Positions 45,401 to 60,400 of a stretch of 64,000 nucleotides of DNA are shown in pieces. Made by a program: the position numbers and the translations under genes. Origin of the DNA: Dromaius novaehollandiae (lineage: Eukaryota > Chordata > Aves > Casuariiformes > Dromaiidae); the NCBI RefSeq assembly GCF_036370855.1, contig NC_088103.1, positions 13,455,404 to 13,519,403 of the forward strand. Reading direction: 5' to 3'. Positions within the stretch are counted from its first letter, which is position 1; every line of letters begins with the position of its first letter. The notes beneath the pieces are model-generated. The model saw only the letters and a list, made by a program, of their open reading frames with translations. It was not told where the DNA came from and searched no databases.

Positions 45401-48400
45401 GAAACTATATTCTGGGCTCTTTAGACAGTGTGAAAATTGTTAATGCAATAATCTATTGGTTGAATACTCATCAAAAGTTATTTTTGCCAGTGTTGTCTAA
45501 ATTGTGAGTATTGCTCCCATATATTAGATTTCATGTTAAGCTGTTGACAATGGTACTTGCAGTTGCTTTGGCATAGATATGTGGATGACAAAATAAGCCC
45601 TTGTATGTTGCTTGAATTCTGAGAAAAGCTTGGTTTTGCAATCTTTAATCAAGCAAAATTCCTTCAGCTCTTTAAGGGAGGTTGACAACAACTTGGCCCA
45701 AGGAAGACTCTTTTTTTTTTTTTAACAGCTCATGGCGCTTAACTAGTTCCTGGCTTGTATGGAAAAAGCCAAGAGTGGTGTAGAACCTGGGGCATGAGGG
45801 TAGTAGCAAATATTTCTGTGGGTTTTATGCTTGAATTCTAAAATGTGTAACATTATTTATGATGCTGAAGTGTCTGAGAAGAAAAATGACAATGTTGAGG
45901 TTTGAATTTTTCAAAAGAAATATTTCAAGGTAGTTTTAAGCCTTCTCTTTTTTCTTAATGTGATAAAACTAGTTTGGATTTCCATTCCTTTTTTCTTCCC
46001 TGAAAAACTGGAAAAAGTTAGGTAAAAAATTGTAAATGAAACAACATCACATTCCCTCTCTTTCTCAGGCAAATAATTCCTATTTTCAGTGGTGTTGGGG
46101 GTGGGGAAATGAGAAGAAACTCCCAACCCTTTTTTCTCCTCTTCAGTGGAGAAATTAGTAGGTCAGAAATGCCTGAACTTTGCAAATCCTTTGATAACTT
46201 GCATGTACTGCCTGGTGTTGGTGCTAATAGCTTTTAGTCTGAACAGTTAAATTACACGAACATTCACATAAAATACATGGAAAATGATAGTTGCTTGCAG
46301 TGTATGTTTTTGCTGTCACTGGGAGGAAGTATGACTGTATGTAGAGAAGTGTTATATGTGGTGACAAAAGTGGGTAAGAAGATGAGGACAGCAAAGAAAA
46401 TTGCTTTATTAAAACATTGGTAATTATTATGTTAAAATTCTGAGGAGCCTTGTACTCCTTGTGTCAATCTTCGCCTGCTTGTTTTTCACATAATGATTAT
46501 GTCCTGTTAAAATCTTGCCAAGTCTTATTAGCATCTTGAACAAAACCATCCAGTTTAGTTTTGGAGTAGGTGGTGGCTGTTCCCTTCTGTTCCCCTGTGG
46601 CATCCTTTAAAAAAAAAAAAAAACAAAAAAAAAAACAACCAAATTTAGCATTAGCTAATTGGTAACATTGTAATTTGTTTTATTTAATCCATTTAAAACT
46701 TCAGTTTCCAGTGATCTGTGGCAGAGAAAAAGGTACAGTCTCTCCTTTAATGTCTTTTTATAATCAAGTAGTTTCTGACAGATTCAGGAAGTTATTCTCT
46801 AAGGATGTACTTAGGGTGGTGCTCTGAAAAGGAGAAATTGCTCAAAGTTTCCATATAATATCTGATCCATGCATCATGATTTTATCTGTATGTGATACTG
46901 ATTCTGTCTGATTGTGATGTTAAAAAAAATATACATTATGAGCTAAAGAAAGGACTTCTGTGTAGCTGCAGTCGGGGGATTCATTAGTGGAAACTCTCCT
47001 ATCTGCTGTATTGGTGCTAAAGCAAAAGCTGGCTAAGCTTTTGCGCTAATCTTCTGCATGTTGTTATTTTAAACAGGTTGTGGTGACAGCTTCTTTCAGT
47101 AGGAGTCACTAAAGTAATATCCTTCAATGACAGAATAGTTGATCACAAGTCTGTCTTATAAGAGCTTGATTCTTACTGAGACTCTTCAGAGACTTGATTT
47201 TAGATTTTAAAGCCTCTGTGATAAAACATCTATTTTAGAAGGTATTTTTAAAGCAATCCTAGTAGAGGTCATTTTTCAGATGGACTTAAACCTGTTTTAT
47301 GCAAGTTTTATGATCTTTGCATAATACTATTACTAGTACTATGTGAAGTTTTTTTATTTTTAAAGGAATATGCATTCTCTAACTCATGACTATGAGAGTT
47401 AGAAGTATGGAAAAGTAGAACTCTGGAGAGGTTATAAATGATGTAGGTAAAATCCTGGCCTAATAATCAGCAGAAGTTGTTCTACTTTGTGGGGTCAGAA
47501 TTTCCACGTCTCGCTTTGAGTTCACCAATTATGCAGTTGGTGAGAAATTATCTAGTATTAGGAAACTCTTTAGGCAGCTGTCTTTTTTTTCCCAATTGGG
47601 AAGTTATGGAAGTTTTTTGATGTTCTGTGTGGTGGGAAACATCCATTTTCATACAAAAAAAAAAAAAGGTTTTTTCCTTTTTGCCTTAACTTACTGTTTC
47701 ATAGGTTTTCATTGTATGCCTTTTGCCCTTAGTTATCTGATTTTGTTTCTTGTCCTTTGTTTTTGGGGAGTGTGTGTGGCTTTGTTTGTTTGTTTTCCCT
47801 CCTTTCCCACCCTGTAATTTCGTTCTCAATTCTTTCACTGTAATAGCTCGGTGCAGCCTCGAGCAACAGAGCAATCCCTGTGCAAGTATGTTTCCTCAAA
47901 ACACCTGTTTAGCTTTAGGACTGGTTCAAAAGAAACTTCCTCCTGACACTGCTAGGCTTACTGTGTGAAGATCTCCCAGTCACAGCAGAGATCTGATGAA
48001 GCTGAAAAACTGGTCATTAGTTTTAGCCTTTCATTTTTCTACTGAGATGTCTGGTCTATATGCAAACATGCAATAGGTATGGAAATGCATAAAAGTCAGC
48101 CTGTCTTTCATGTAATGGGAAAGCAACACTGATGGGGGGAGAAGCAAAGCTACACATGTTTCTTATAGGGCATGGTTTATTTGGGTGGTTGGAAAGCTAG
48201 CTTATTTCTTCACTGCTTTCACCTGACTCTGGAGCTTTGTTTGATGTGAAGTCTCAAGAAGCAGTGTGCTTTGCTTCTCCATTGCAGGACTGACCGTTTT
48301 ATGAAGACTCTATTGGGACTGGTGCGTAAAGTTTTGCAGTTGGGCGAAGAAGTACAGAATGAATCTTGCAAATGAGTGAAAAAGGCAGGCGGGAGGGGAA

Positions 48401-51400
48401 ATATTTGAGGCCAATTGACCTTAGTATCCTCTTTAAGTTATAGCCTTGGGGCATAATAAAACAGTAAATACTTAACATAAAAGGTGAGTAAATTGCCCTT
48501 CTGTTCTAAGAATCAATACTGCTTTCAGGAAAAGAAACAATTTCTAAGAAAGTCATCAAATTATAGGCAAGAATATTCTGCAATATTAAAAAATACTAGT
48601 AGTAACATTTAGTAATAGTCATATGCTGGGCACCAAGGAGGGGGGTAGGCATTAATTACCTTGCCAAAACCAGAAGTATTAGTAGTGACTTGAGCAAATA
48701 ACCTTTATTCAAGGGAAAAACTCCAGGGATGAATGTTTCATAATGTATTTTCAAAACTTAAAATTATTTATTGCTTATCTTCCAGTGACCTTAGTGCTCC
48801 TTTGTAAAATAAAAATTCTGACTTTTTTAACAAAAAAAAGTCCAGTATGAATTTGGATTTATTTTAGAAGAGGGGGAGAAATTACGTGCAGGTTTTTTTG
48901 TTTTTTACTGGTGACTGGTATCTTTTTTAGCTGTTCTGAGTCATTTCTCTAGGTGACTGCTTCTCCTTAAAGATTAGATTTAAGGCACATCATAATTGTA
49001 TTGTTGCGTCATCTGTCTGCTCCTGTGACTCCTTTGTGTAACATCTGAGGTGCATAAACTGGTACATGTGTCACCCGAACTGTGGAGCAGGTTGCATTTA
49101 AGGTCAGGAAATGGTGAGGTAACAGAAGTCAAAGATGAAAGATACTCTTAAGCCTGTGAAACACCTCAACTGAGCATATTGCATGCATTTGGAGTTTTCT
49201 GAAAGCTGTTGGGGACTTAGGCATAAAGCTGTTAACTTTTCTTAAATTGAAGACCAAAGTATATTTACCTACGTGGCTTCTCAATATCTAGCCTTAAGTG
49301 TTTTTTAAACCTGGACCAACATTTCCAGAGTGCTGGCTTTCAATGTTCGCAATGTCAGTGTGGAGCAGCTACTCTGTGCTTCGATTGAGGTAGCATAGGC
49401 AATTTGCCTTCTTTAACCTCAGTCTCTTTAATGGTGTGCCTTGCCTTATCACACTGACACTGAATAAATGGTTCTGGAAGTTGACTTTTCCCCTTTGGAG
49501 TCTCCTAAGCCTTCATTACCTTATTTGGGGAATTCAGCTCAGATTCTTGGGGCACTGTACTTGCAACCTGACAAATGGATGGGAACAAACTCAGTGTGTT
49601 TCAAAGCATGGACTCACCCTTTCTGTGACTTTAATTTTTACAAGTAATGACTTGCTGTGCCACAGACATGACCCCATTTTGTAGGTGAATGATCTGTAAG
49701 TATGATTCAATGTTTAGAATTGCTGATGGCAGAGCCAATTTCCTTTCTTCCTCTCTATGCCTTGATTCTGCTTGTTCCTGTTTAGTGAATGCTGTGGAGA
49801 GAGCGCATATGCATGTATCTGAGAAGCCAGATTGCTTCACAGATCACAAGTCTGCAAATGCATGAATAAGCCCTATCCTGTGGGACAAAAGCCTCTGGGA
49901 AAGTAGAAACAAGTTGCAAGGAACAAAAAAAGCAGGACCCTCCTGGATGGTATCTGCCTCCTGAAGATTTGGCATGTGCAACTGTACTAATAAGTACAGG
50001 TGCTTAGCTTTATATTCAGGAGCATGTGTAATTCCCAACTCTGCCTGTGGCTAATGTGTGTCCTCAGCTGGGAACTTAAAGAACTGAATCTGTAGCTTCA
50101 ACATCTCATTCCAGTGCCTTAGTTAAAGTTCTCCGCTATATTATAACGTGTTTTCTTTTGTTGTTGTTGCTTTGTGGTGCACAAGATCTACTGTGCCCTG
50201 TTGATCCTTAGAATCTTTGCTAAAAACTGTCCACATTGTCTCTTTTCCCTCTGATCCCATTTTCTGGAAGGAAATTCAGTGAGTTGCTCTTATTTCTGAA
50301 GTTACTGCTTTTCCTTATTCTGCTAAAGGTTAAACCTTGTGCATGTGTGTTTGGTTTTAACTTCAGTCGCTTCAGTGATGTGGCTTACAGCACAGTTTGA
50401 AAAGCAGTTTTGTTTGTGGTTGAGGAGTTGGGATGTAGTTGGGAAGGACAGGTGCTTTGTTACCTGGTTTCACTGCTGAAGAAAATATTTCGTAAATACA
50501 TCTGGAATTTCCTCTGTGATTTAATGTATTGTTTCATAAATAACCATGGTGTTGTTTAAAACTTGCGTGTCAGGAGTAGCAAGCTAAATATATTCTGAAA
50601 TAGTGTGACAAGTCTGAAGAGTAATGTGTATTTTCTAATGAGCTTGATGAGATGATCCTCATCTGGGATCTAATTTTACTTTCTAGGGAAACAGATTAGG
50701 AACTCCTCTTCTGGAAGAGTATGAACAGTATGAGTAATGTGTTTACCTGAGTTTAGTTTAGTAGGTAGAGAAGTCTGGGTCTAGCAACAGGAAGGTCAGT
50801 AAGTTCTAAGTGAAGCGTTTTTCAAGTCTTGTGGAAAACAGAAATGATTTCAGCACAAAAATCAGATATAGTCTACTGTTTTAATTGAATCATAAATCAA
50901 ACTCGTTCAAAAAAAAAAAAAAAAACCCATGTGTCAGTCTGTGTCAGTTCAGAGTACTCTTGTGTGTGTGGCCCGTATTTCTTTTAACGGACTCTATCCT
51001 TGCAAAGCTTCATTGTGATCTCTCTCTTGATGCAGGTCAAAAGGGGAAGATTGTTAACATTCCTCCTGCCCCTCTCCATCACCATCACCAGCTCTCAGTG
51101 AATATCAGCCCTTTGGGCTTGTGTGGGAGATGACAGTGGAATTTCATGCCAGTTGTAATTGCCCTTCCAAATATCTCTGTCTTGTCTGGACTATAATCCA
51201 GCCCCCAGTTTTGATGATTATTATGAATTGTGATTAATAATTTGAATGTCAGTACATCTGATGGCCATGTGCTTAAATCCAGATAGACTGCATTTATCAA
51301 TATATTTCTCTCTGAGGAATTATCACTTGAAGTTGAGGGCATTTAAAATAAGAAATAGTAATGGATGTGCATGAGATGTATAGTAAAATGGAAGCACTTC

Positions 51401-54400
51401 TCATTGCTGTCTCATGCGCTCTTAAAAAAAAAAAAAAAAAAAAAACTGTTGTAAGGATTATGTTAAACGATTAGGGTTGCTATCAGGCAGTCATATTTAG
51501 GAGGCCAAGTGTTCTCCCCCCCTTTCCAAAAGTGGAAAAGAAATGAATATTGACAAATAACAAGTCCATGCAAATGTGATATGAGTACTTGAAGCAGGTT
51601 CCTTTCAATGACTTTCCTTTTGGATAAGGAAGTTATGGACAAGGATTATGCTTGGAGATCCTGCTTAGAGACTTGTCCACTGCCTGTGCCTACCTTTGTG
51701 TCGGTCATGTCTAACTCTGGGTCTGTTGTAGAGTCTTTGGTCCTAGGCAGAGCCAAAACTGGCCACGAGATCTTGTGTGCACTGCAGAGTTTGCTGCCTT
51801 ACAGAGCAAACAGCAGTCTGGGGATTTAGGTGACTTGCTCTCAAGTGTTAGTTTCTGGTAGCTCCTAGCAAAGTCACCTTGTTTCACATAAAAGAAGATT
51901 GATTTTCAGGGAAAGTTTGCTTTGGATGGGATTTTTAGTTTCCTGAGTCAGCATGCGATTGTCACATGAAAGGAAATCATGACAAATACAAGAAAACAGG
52001 AAAAATATAATGGTAAGAAACAAACACTTAGCTGTGAACTTAAAAGATTTCAAAAACCTCAGACTAAATTAATTTGGAAAACTTTTTCTGAGCACTTTCT
52101 TATAACAGCACTGCTTGCACCACTTAGCTCTTATTCAATAGTTCTATGAATGCCATATCATGTTTCTGTTCATGCTGCTCACAAGGCTTAAAACATACAG
52201 CTTTCCTCCTTGTAACAACCAAGGGCAGGTAGTCACACAGTATAGCTGCATACTTTGTCATGTGTTGGTACTTAAAACATTCAAAGCCTTTGGTGCTAGC
52301 TCTGAGACCCTTCTCGATTTACAATACACTTCTGTAGTCATGACCGTGTTCCTAAACCTGCTTTCAGCATAGACATTGCTTTCAAAGTTTGGATCCCATG
52401 GTTTTCAAGTAAAGTGAGGACTTCCCCCGCCCCCCCCCCTCCCCAAACATGCAGAATGTGAAATACTAATCTTGCAATTGGGAGTAAAGCACTCCATTAC
52501 TTCAGTAAGATCAGGACTTTCTTAAAATCTTTTGCTCCTTGAGATTGTTTGCTGCTGTTTTGAAGAGGAGTAAACAGTAATCCTTTCATAGCTCATATTT
52601 TATTGCCATTCATAAGCCAATCAATCAGGAAGCCTATGATACAGCTAAAGAAACAACTTTTCTCAAAGAGAGTCATAATTGTAGGTTGTTTTCTCTCTAA
52701 TTGCCTGTTGAGAGTTGCCTGTTCAGTCTCTGGTGTGCTTTAATTTTGCTGCTTATCTAAGCTTTCTCTCCCTGTTTTAATGGTTGTGCTGTATTTTTTT
52801 GAGATGCTAGTATAGTTTCATTGCAACAACTTTGACCTTACAGAGTAAAATCCCCCACATTTTTTGGCTTAAACTGCTCTCAAAGTGAAGTGTTTTGTTC
52901 TGCAAATAAATCATGCCAGATTGTTATAAGCGGTTTAGAATTGCTTGCTACAGTGATACAAGTAGGTAACAACATGCATCTTAAAATGAATGAGAAGTGC
53001 TTAATCACTTAAGAGGCATTTGTTCCAAACATCATAGTTCTAAATGTGGCCACTCTAATGAGGTATGTCTCTCTTCTGCAGTCTTTCTCCTGTCTCTGTC
53101 CATTATCCCAAAAAACTTGTGAAAGAACATGTTTTAAAAGAATATTCCCGTGATCAAACCAGAATGAAAGAAAATACTATATTCAGTAGTGATTTATAGC
53201 TTGAAAAGCAAACATAAGATCATTAACCTTGTACTGAGCTCGGATATAGTCCTGGGGAGGAGAGGGAGGGAAAGAAAATAAACCAAATATGGTTCTTGCT
53301 AAATTTACACATTGGAGAGAAACAATCATAAACTGAATCTGTCTTATATATCCACTGTAAATTTTAAGTCTAAGATTTTTTTAAATGAAGTACGTGTAGA
53401 AAGATAAATAACATAAGCAAATAATTTAAAGGTTAGGCCTTCTATGGTTTGTTTCTTATATATCTTGCCCTTACTACAGTTAGGATAACAAAGCCAGTGT
53501 GTTGTAATGGAGGAGTTTAAAGTATGCTAATTTTAGTCAGCTGTGTGGTACCTTTAACCAGTCTAACATTCAAACAACAAAAAAAATGAATACTATTCAT
53601 ATTGCTCTGTGGAAGGAGAAGTAACAATCTTGGACATCTGTAGTTTTGTCATCTGCTTATTTTTGTGCCAATTCCACACAATGCAGATTTTGGCAGTTTA
53701 GCACAGGTGCATTATACTTTTTTTTATTAAAGACAATATCTGAAAAAAAATTCAATGCTAGTGTAAACATATCACTTGGATTTTTTTATAATGTAAAACT
53801 CCTTTGTTCTAGTTTCTGTAACAGTTGTTGCTGAAGTAAGTTTAGTGAATGCAGTTGTACTAGTCACTTGGTCTTCACTTTTTGTCAGTTAAAATTGTAT
53901 ACAGTACTCCTTGGAGTTCCCATGCTCTTGGTTACTAAAGTTTTAAGGACCTTGGAAAGCACTGGTATATGTTACACATTTTTATGTGTAATGTACCAAC
54001 AAGTCTGGCATTCCCGTAAATGTGTCCACACAGAGCTTTATAGAGGAAATATTATTCAAATAATGACAGTAGAACAGCTTAGAAATCAAACTTTGACTGT
54101 CTCTGGCTAACCAGGTGTGAAAAGAAAAATGTTATGTGACTGCTGCTATACATAATCACTTGTGATGGTTGAAATAAAAATGCAGTCCTGTAGCTTCTTT
54201 ATGTAGTCACTTTGCTAAGAAGTAGAATGTTTGTGTTTAACATGATCACTGTCATTGTTTATTGTTATACATATTCACTTTAGTCACTCAGCAGATTGTC
54301 TCCCTTAATTTTTGGTACTATGGCAGAGCCTGTACAGCTGAAGTGGAATTGGCTCTTCCCTTGCATGTGCAGAGCTGGTGACTGGTTAGACTCTTCGTAG

Positions 54401-57400
54401 GTGCTGAATGGTAGTGGCGCTCACTGGAATTAAAGGAATGCATCGCCCCTCAATGACAGACCATAGGACCATAAATTCCTCTTGTAGCATTCTTATTTAG
54501 GTGATGTAGTGACCAGAGAGTAGCGATGGCAGTATCCAGAGTTGGCAGCTATTTTCTTTAAGATTTGATAGAGGAAATGATTGGGATGAAATGTAAAATA
54601 ACTCCTTAAAGTGATAGCTGCAGAAATTCTGGAGTTGACACCAGAATATTTATAGGACTTGATTTGTTTTTAGGTTTTTAATGCATTTTATGTATAGTAT
54701 ATAAAAAGAACATGAAATTGTGAAAGAAAAACATCAGAGGCATGAAGCAAAGGGGGCTTTGGTAGTAACACCTGGGATGCGGTGGTGGTGTTGGTGCAAA
54801 GTGTCAGTGGCCAACTTGTCTTTCTCAAAGTGCTGTGAGCACCTGAAACACTGCCTGCAGCTGCTCATCTTTGCTCCTGCTGGCTTGAATTTTTGGTGGT
54901 CACCTTGCAGGAGTTTAGGTGATGGGTTAATGAAGGAAGGGGGACCACATGGAGCATGGCCTCTGGGAGATGAGATTTCCCCTGCCTATTTCTGGATGTG
55001 AGAGATTGAGCAGAGGATGGGATAGAAGATGAAGTAATTCCAGTCTTTTCTGTCTTCCTTTCCTTTGTCGACTATCTTCAGCACTGCTGAGTGTGTGTTC
55101 TGCTAGCACACAGTTCTGCCCAGTCGTGTGTTCAGTTGCGAGCTTTAGCCAAGTCTGTCCCATATGGATACTCTCTGTTCATGTTTGTATGGATGTCTTA
55201 ATGTTAGAGGTTTCACTGTTTGTGATGCAGGTGTTACTGTTCCATATTATTAAATGTCTCTGGCTATGATCAGGATTTTCTGGAACAAAGCTAGTCATAT
55301 GGACTTTGAGAAATAGCTTTATATTTAAAGATCCCCAGTCCTGGTTCAAGGCCTGCTGAAATTGATAAAAATCTTCAAGTTGACTATGGGTGCTGGTGTG
55401 GGTCTATTTGTAACTGACATTACAGTAACATTCTCCATCTCTGCTTGAATTTTTTCTTCTCTGTTGTAGTGATTGAGTAGATCATGATAAAATCTGCTTT
55501 ACTTGATGATGTTCTTCTCTGTTCTTGAGCGAAAATCTATGATGAAGTAATTGTTGAGTTCAAATGTCTCTTTGTACAAAGTCTGTAATAAGGCAATACT
55601 GAAATTATTCTAATAGGAATCTTCCAGTTCCAGGGAAAAGCAAGACTTGTGTCCTCATGGAGTAAGCTACAGTGCTACCTTCCCAAACCCACTGAATCCT
55701 TTTCAAAAAAAAAAAAAAAAAGAAAGAAAAATACAGTGAAAGCTAATGCTTCCTTTCTCTTCTCAGACCTTGGCTCTTTTTCCTGCTAGTATTGTAGGGA
55801 ACTCCTGAATTGCCAGTGCAAGTGTGAGAAGCTTTGTGCTTTCTAAGACTGCTGTATACTCTGGAGTTTTGTTGCAGGAGCAAAACCAGAGAGGATCATC
55901 TATAGCATTGGTATAAGACCTCGATTATGTGTGTGTGTGATGTGTTTTTTTGTTTTGTTTTCAGTCTCCCTGAAGATCTGAGGTGAGAAAGCATTTTCTG
56001 ATCTTGAGATTGTCAGTAATGCAGACAGCACTCGCTTGAAACTTGTTTATTGTTGTCTTTTTTTAACTGACTATTTAACTTTCGGCACTCATCAGCACAA
56101 ATGTTATCTGTATTTAACATCATGCCTGGAGTAACCAGACAATGAAACATGAAACAAGGATACGGATCTCAACACTGAGGAATGCACATTTAGTCACTCA
56201 GCGTGGTTAGTGTATGGGGCCAGGTAAGCATAAGCGGAGTCCAAATTACTGCTCCAAACTTCTGGCCAATTGCTGAGTGTAAGCATTGCCTCAAGGACTC
56301 TAGGCAATAAGTAGATGTCTTCCACTTGCCCTGTAAACCTGACCTAAGGAATGTGCTTGCTGTTTAACTAAGATTTGTCAGTAGAGCTGCTGCTCTGGCA
56401 AGTCGCCAGCTGATTGTTTGATCTGTCCTGCATACAATGGTGGGTAGATGTTTGTCGCTCATGTCATATTTCTTGTGCCCTGCTTTGCTGGCAGAACGCT
56501 CATACCTACCACATGGCTAATTATTTTCTGGCTCAGAAAGCTTGTTGAATGCTAGTAGGGATTTTGTCCAGCTGAGCCAGTGATCCCAACAAAGCACTGA
56601 CTGAGGTTTTATGATATTCTGATTACACTAAATATAAAAGCTTTTCCATCTTGCAGAATATGTTCCTTCCTGTTTGTATTGAGCTTTCCACTTAATGATT
56701 AGGTTGCTTATAAGGATAAATGCCTGTATTGTTGCATGCTGGTAAATGGATCTTTGATACATAGCAGTTTGGATGTACAATAAACTCACTGGAAAATCTA
56801 ATAATGAGCAAATGCTTTTATTGTTAGAGATGGATGGGCTGCTAGACTGTGCACCTGCTAATTTAAAGAAAATGAGTTTGATTTGAAAATGGATCCAGAG
56901 AATTGTTTCACTTTATTACCACTTAAGCCTCTTAAGAGCAAAGAAATTAGGTAGTAATATATTCTTTAACTTTTTTAATGTAATCTTAATATGATATAAA
57001 GATTTTATAACTGTATTCAAACTGGCTGTGTAATTATAGTTTGTTTTAAAAAAACTACTAAAGAAAAGAATGTGCTGCACTAATTTTTGCCCTTCCCCCA
57101 TCCTCTGTCACAGCCTGGGAAAAAACTTTTAAGAAAACTGATCTTGTTCTAATACTAGTCAGCAGCAAAACTCCATTTATCCACTTTCATTTCTTTGACA
57201 TGGCTAACTTCTAATAAATCAGCTCCATGTTCTTCGATTGAGATTCAGTGATGTGTGTATTCTTGTTTCATAATAATGTTTAAATGATTAGCCAACTAGA
57301 AAATTGCATGCTCAGTAGAAAAATAGATTGAAGAGGGTACCATTTTAATATTAATCTTATATTAATATTGAAATAAACCATTTCAAAACACTTTACTATA

Positions 57401-60400
57401 GTCTGAAGAAACTTACATATCTTAGCAAGTTTTATTACTGGTAAAAAGTTCTGTAATTTGCATTTGTATACAAATAGTTTTTCTCCTGTGCTTAATTAGA
57501 TGAGCATGTTAAACAAACTTTGAAATTCAGATCATACGTAGTTTGGAGACTTGCACCTGCACCCAGTCTCTGCATTGGAAATCTTTTTTAAATGCGAAAG
57601 CTTCAAATATCCTAGATCTTCTCTGCCTTTTTGCTCATCCCCTCCCATCCCAACATGTGTTTTCAAGTATTGGGTCTAAACAAGTGCTTTTGGTGTGTTC
57701 ATGTATTTCCCCAGTCTCTTCAGGATTCTTCAGGATCTTTATAGTTTGAGTAGGAATTATAAACTAGTCCAGAACTGTACTAGTCTTGGCAGATATACCA
57801 CTGCTTTTATTAGGACTCATATTCCGTCAGTAATGTTGCAAAGCACTGTGAAGTCATTTGTTTAGGGCAGAAATTACATCAGCGTAAAGGCACCGATGTT
57901 TATGGTCACAAATAGTTCGGATGAATCCTCTGACCTTCACTCTGTCATGATTACAGGGCAGTCTGCACTTCTGCTTACTGGGAACACTGGATATTTAGGT
58001 CACATATTTTTACTCCTCAGAAGGATTTTGAAGATTATGGCTTGTAGTGCAGGCCTGTGTTCCAGTGTTAAATTCTTCAGACATTTGTATAATCTGACCT
58101 GAGAGCAGAGAGTCGTCTTGGAAGAAGACTGCCCTGTAGAACCCTGCAATTGGAGGTAGTCTTAAAAGAAAGATATTGCTTTAAAGGAGCAAGTATTTAG
58201 GAAGAGACTAATGCTAAAATATTAGTCTGCGTGCATATCTGTGCCTCTAGTAACATTTAGGCTCCTGAAGAGTTTCATGTAAGACTTGGAAATTTCTATC
58301 TTGCCATTATTAATATAGTATTTTAAAATTCCACTAATCTTCTCCCCCCTGCCCCCAACTTAATGTTTTTGAATTTGCAAAAGTGACCTCAGTGCAGTCT
58401 GGAATTTCAGATAAATTTGCTTGTCTCATCTCCATACCTAAGCAGTATTAAAATCACTGTTTTTCTTCTTCTTTTGCCCAGTTATGGAGTGCAGATTGAT
58501 TCTTCCCTCAGTCGTCTGGGGAGAAAAAAAGTCTGATTTTAATGATCTATACCCTACAGTGTCATAGAGGTGCCAATACTTTTCAAAATCCAGGAGTTCC
58601 TAGGGATAAACTGTGGAGTCCAGCATGCAGCTAACTTCTTCAGCTGAGGGCCTCTGATGTGTAGCAATGTCTCTTTAGGTGCCTGTCAGGGATTTTGATT
58701 GGGGTGTGAATGCCCATGCCAAACTGGTTAGATACAGGCTCAGTAGGGGAGCCACAGTCCTGAGGGTCAGGACGAGAGGATGTAAGGGACTGGCGCGCTA
58801 ATGGAAGTGCACTTGTTAAATGGCTGGGCAAGAGCATGGTTAGAAGCAAGGCCCCAGACCAGGGAATTGCAAAGTTGGTACCATAAGATAGGGTCCAAGG
58901 AAAGCACGCAGGACTTGACTGGTGTCAGTGAGGGTGAGGATGGCCTTACTCCTGCCTGCTCTAGAGTCCTGAGCATGGCTGTAGCCAAAGACATTTGCTC
59001 ATACCAGATCATGTTCATGTGCTAGCCTTGATCTCCTGGCATGGGTGTCTGGCAATAGCCACATTGGCCAGGTGCGGCTGGCACTCCTTTGGGTCTGTGG
59101 GAACACGTGCAGGATAAAGGTGAGGTCTTTTGAGCTGTTTGAAGACATGATGTCATTTTTAGATGCGAGTTGGTCTTAACCTGATTGCCATCCTGGGATT
59201 TGCTTCTCTTTGTCATATGATTAAAATAATAATCAACATATATATGAGATGGGATTTAATTTAATGGTCATCTTCTGGGGAGCTCTTGACCATGATAGTC
59301 TTTTTGAAACTGGATGTTTTGATCTTCAGTGTATGTTTTGTGACTTGGATATTACTTTCTAATTTTGGATTGCATGCAATACTGGGCATAGCAACTTTTT
59401 TTTTCTTAACCTAAGCAAGCATCTTGCAACATGAGTCCCATCCAAACACCAAGGTTAATTGAAAAAGTGATGTAGAGTGTCTTTGGTTTTTAGCACATCC
59501 TTTCCTGTCCTACAGAACTCCTTAAAATATAGCTGGGTGAATGTTGGGGCATGCTGTCAGCCAGGGTGGAGCACTTCAGGATTAGCAAATGGACTTTGTT
59601 TTGGATGAAGAAAGGGTATTTTGGGGGAAGATTCCTCTAGTTTACAAAAAGCTGTGTTTTTTGTTTGTTTTGTTTTAATACTATGATCTTGGAGAACTTT
59701 AGGTACAGCACACGTACATATGCTAGAAACATTTTTGTTGGCTTCAGATCTGTATTTGTAATTACTATTCTATCCAAAGTGAATGAGAAGGGGAAAAAAC
59801 ACATGTGAAAACTGATCCATTTCTCATTGTTAATGGAAAGCCAGATCAAAGTAGCATAAGCTAGAAAGTAAAATTTGGAATGTGAGAAATGTAGAACAGA
59901 CAGAAAACAGCTCTTGTTTCATGTTCTTTGAGCTATATTTGTCTGCATAAGCAGTAACTACTTAATACAGCTGAGATGCTATGGCTAATGTTGAATTTGA
60001 TTTCTATATAGAAAGCCAGCAGTGTTACAAATTGCCGAGCCATCAAAGCAGTTGTATAGTTACTGTTTAGAATGTATCGTACCTAAGATGTAGTAAGGGC
60101 GTGGGAGAGCAAGCAGTGTGCGTGAATGTGGTCAGAGTTCTCTTCTCAACCTGAGTGTGTTTGCTTCTTGCTCCCGTCTTCCCGCCCTGTGGCTTTGTTC
60201 TGTGTGTACCTTCCTGCTAAGGAAGTTGATTGAATTAGTCTGTGTCCAAAGACTATGTGCTGTTTCCAGACAGGCTGTAACATTGTTTTACTTGTTTTCA
60301 CCAACCATCAGAGTTGGTTCAAAGGCAAAATATACAGTACTGAATTTCTCCTATAGTAAATAGTGGGAATGAAGGTGGGAGATTTCATGTGCAAATGGTG

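Noticed and set aside
58640-59220. Moderately GC-rich patch with overlapping short frames on both strands as a possible exon cluster
   Set aside because: No frame is bounded by convincing splice sites and no domain is recognisable. It may be an unidentified old repeat.
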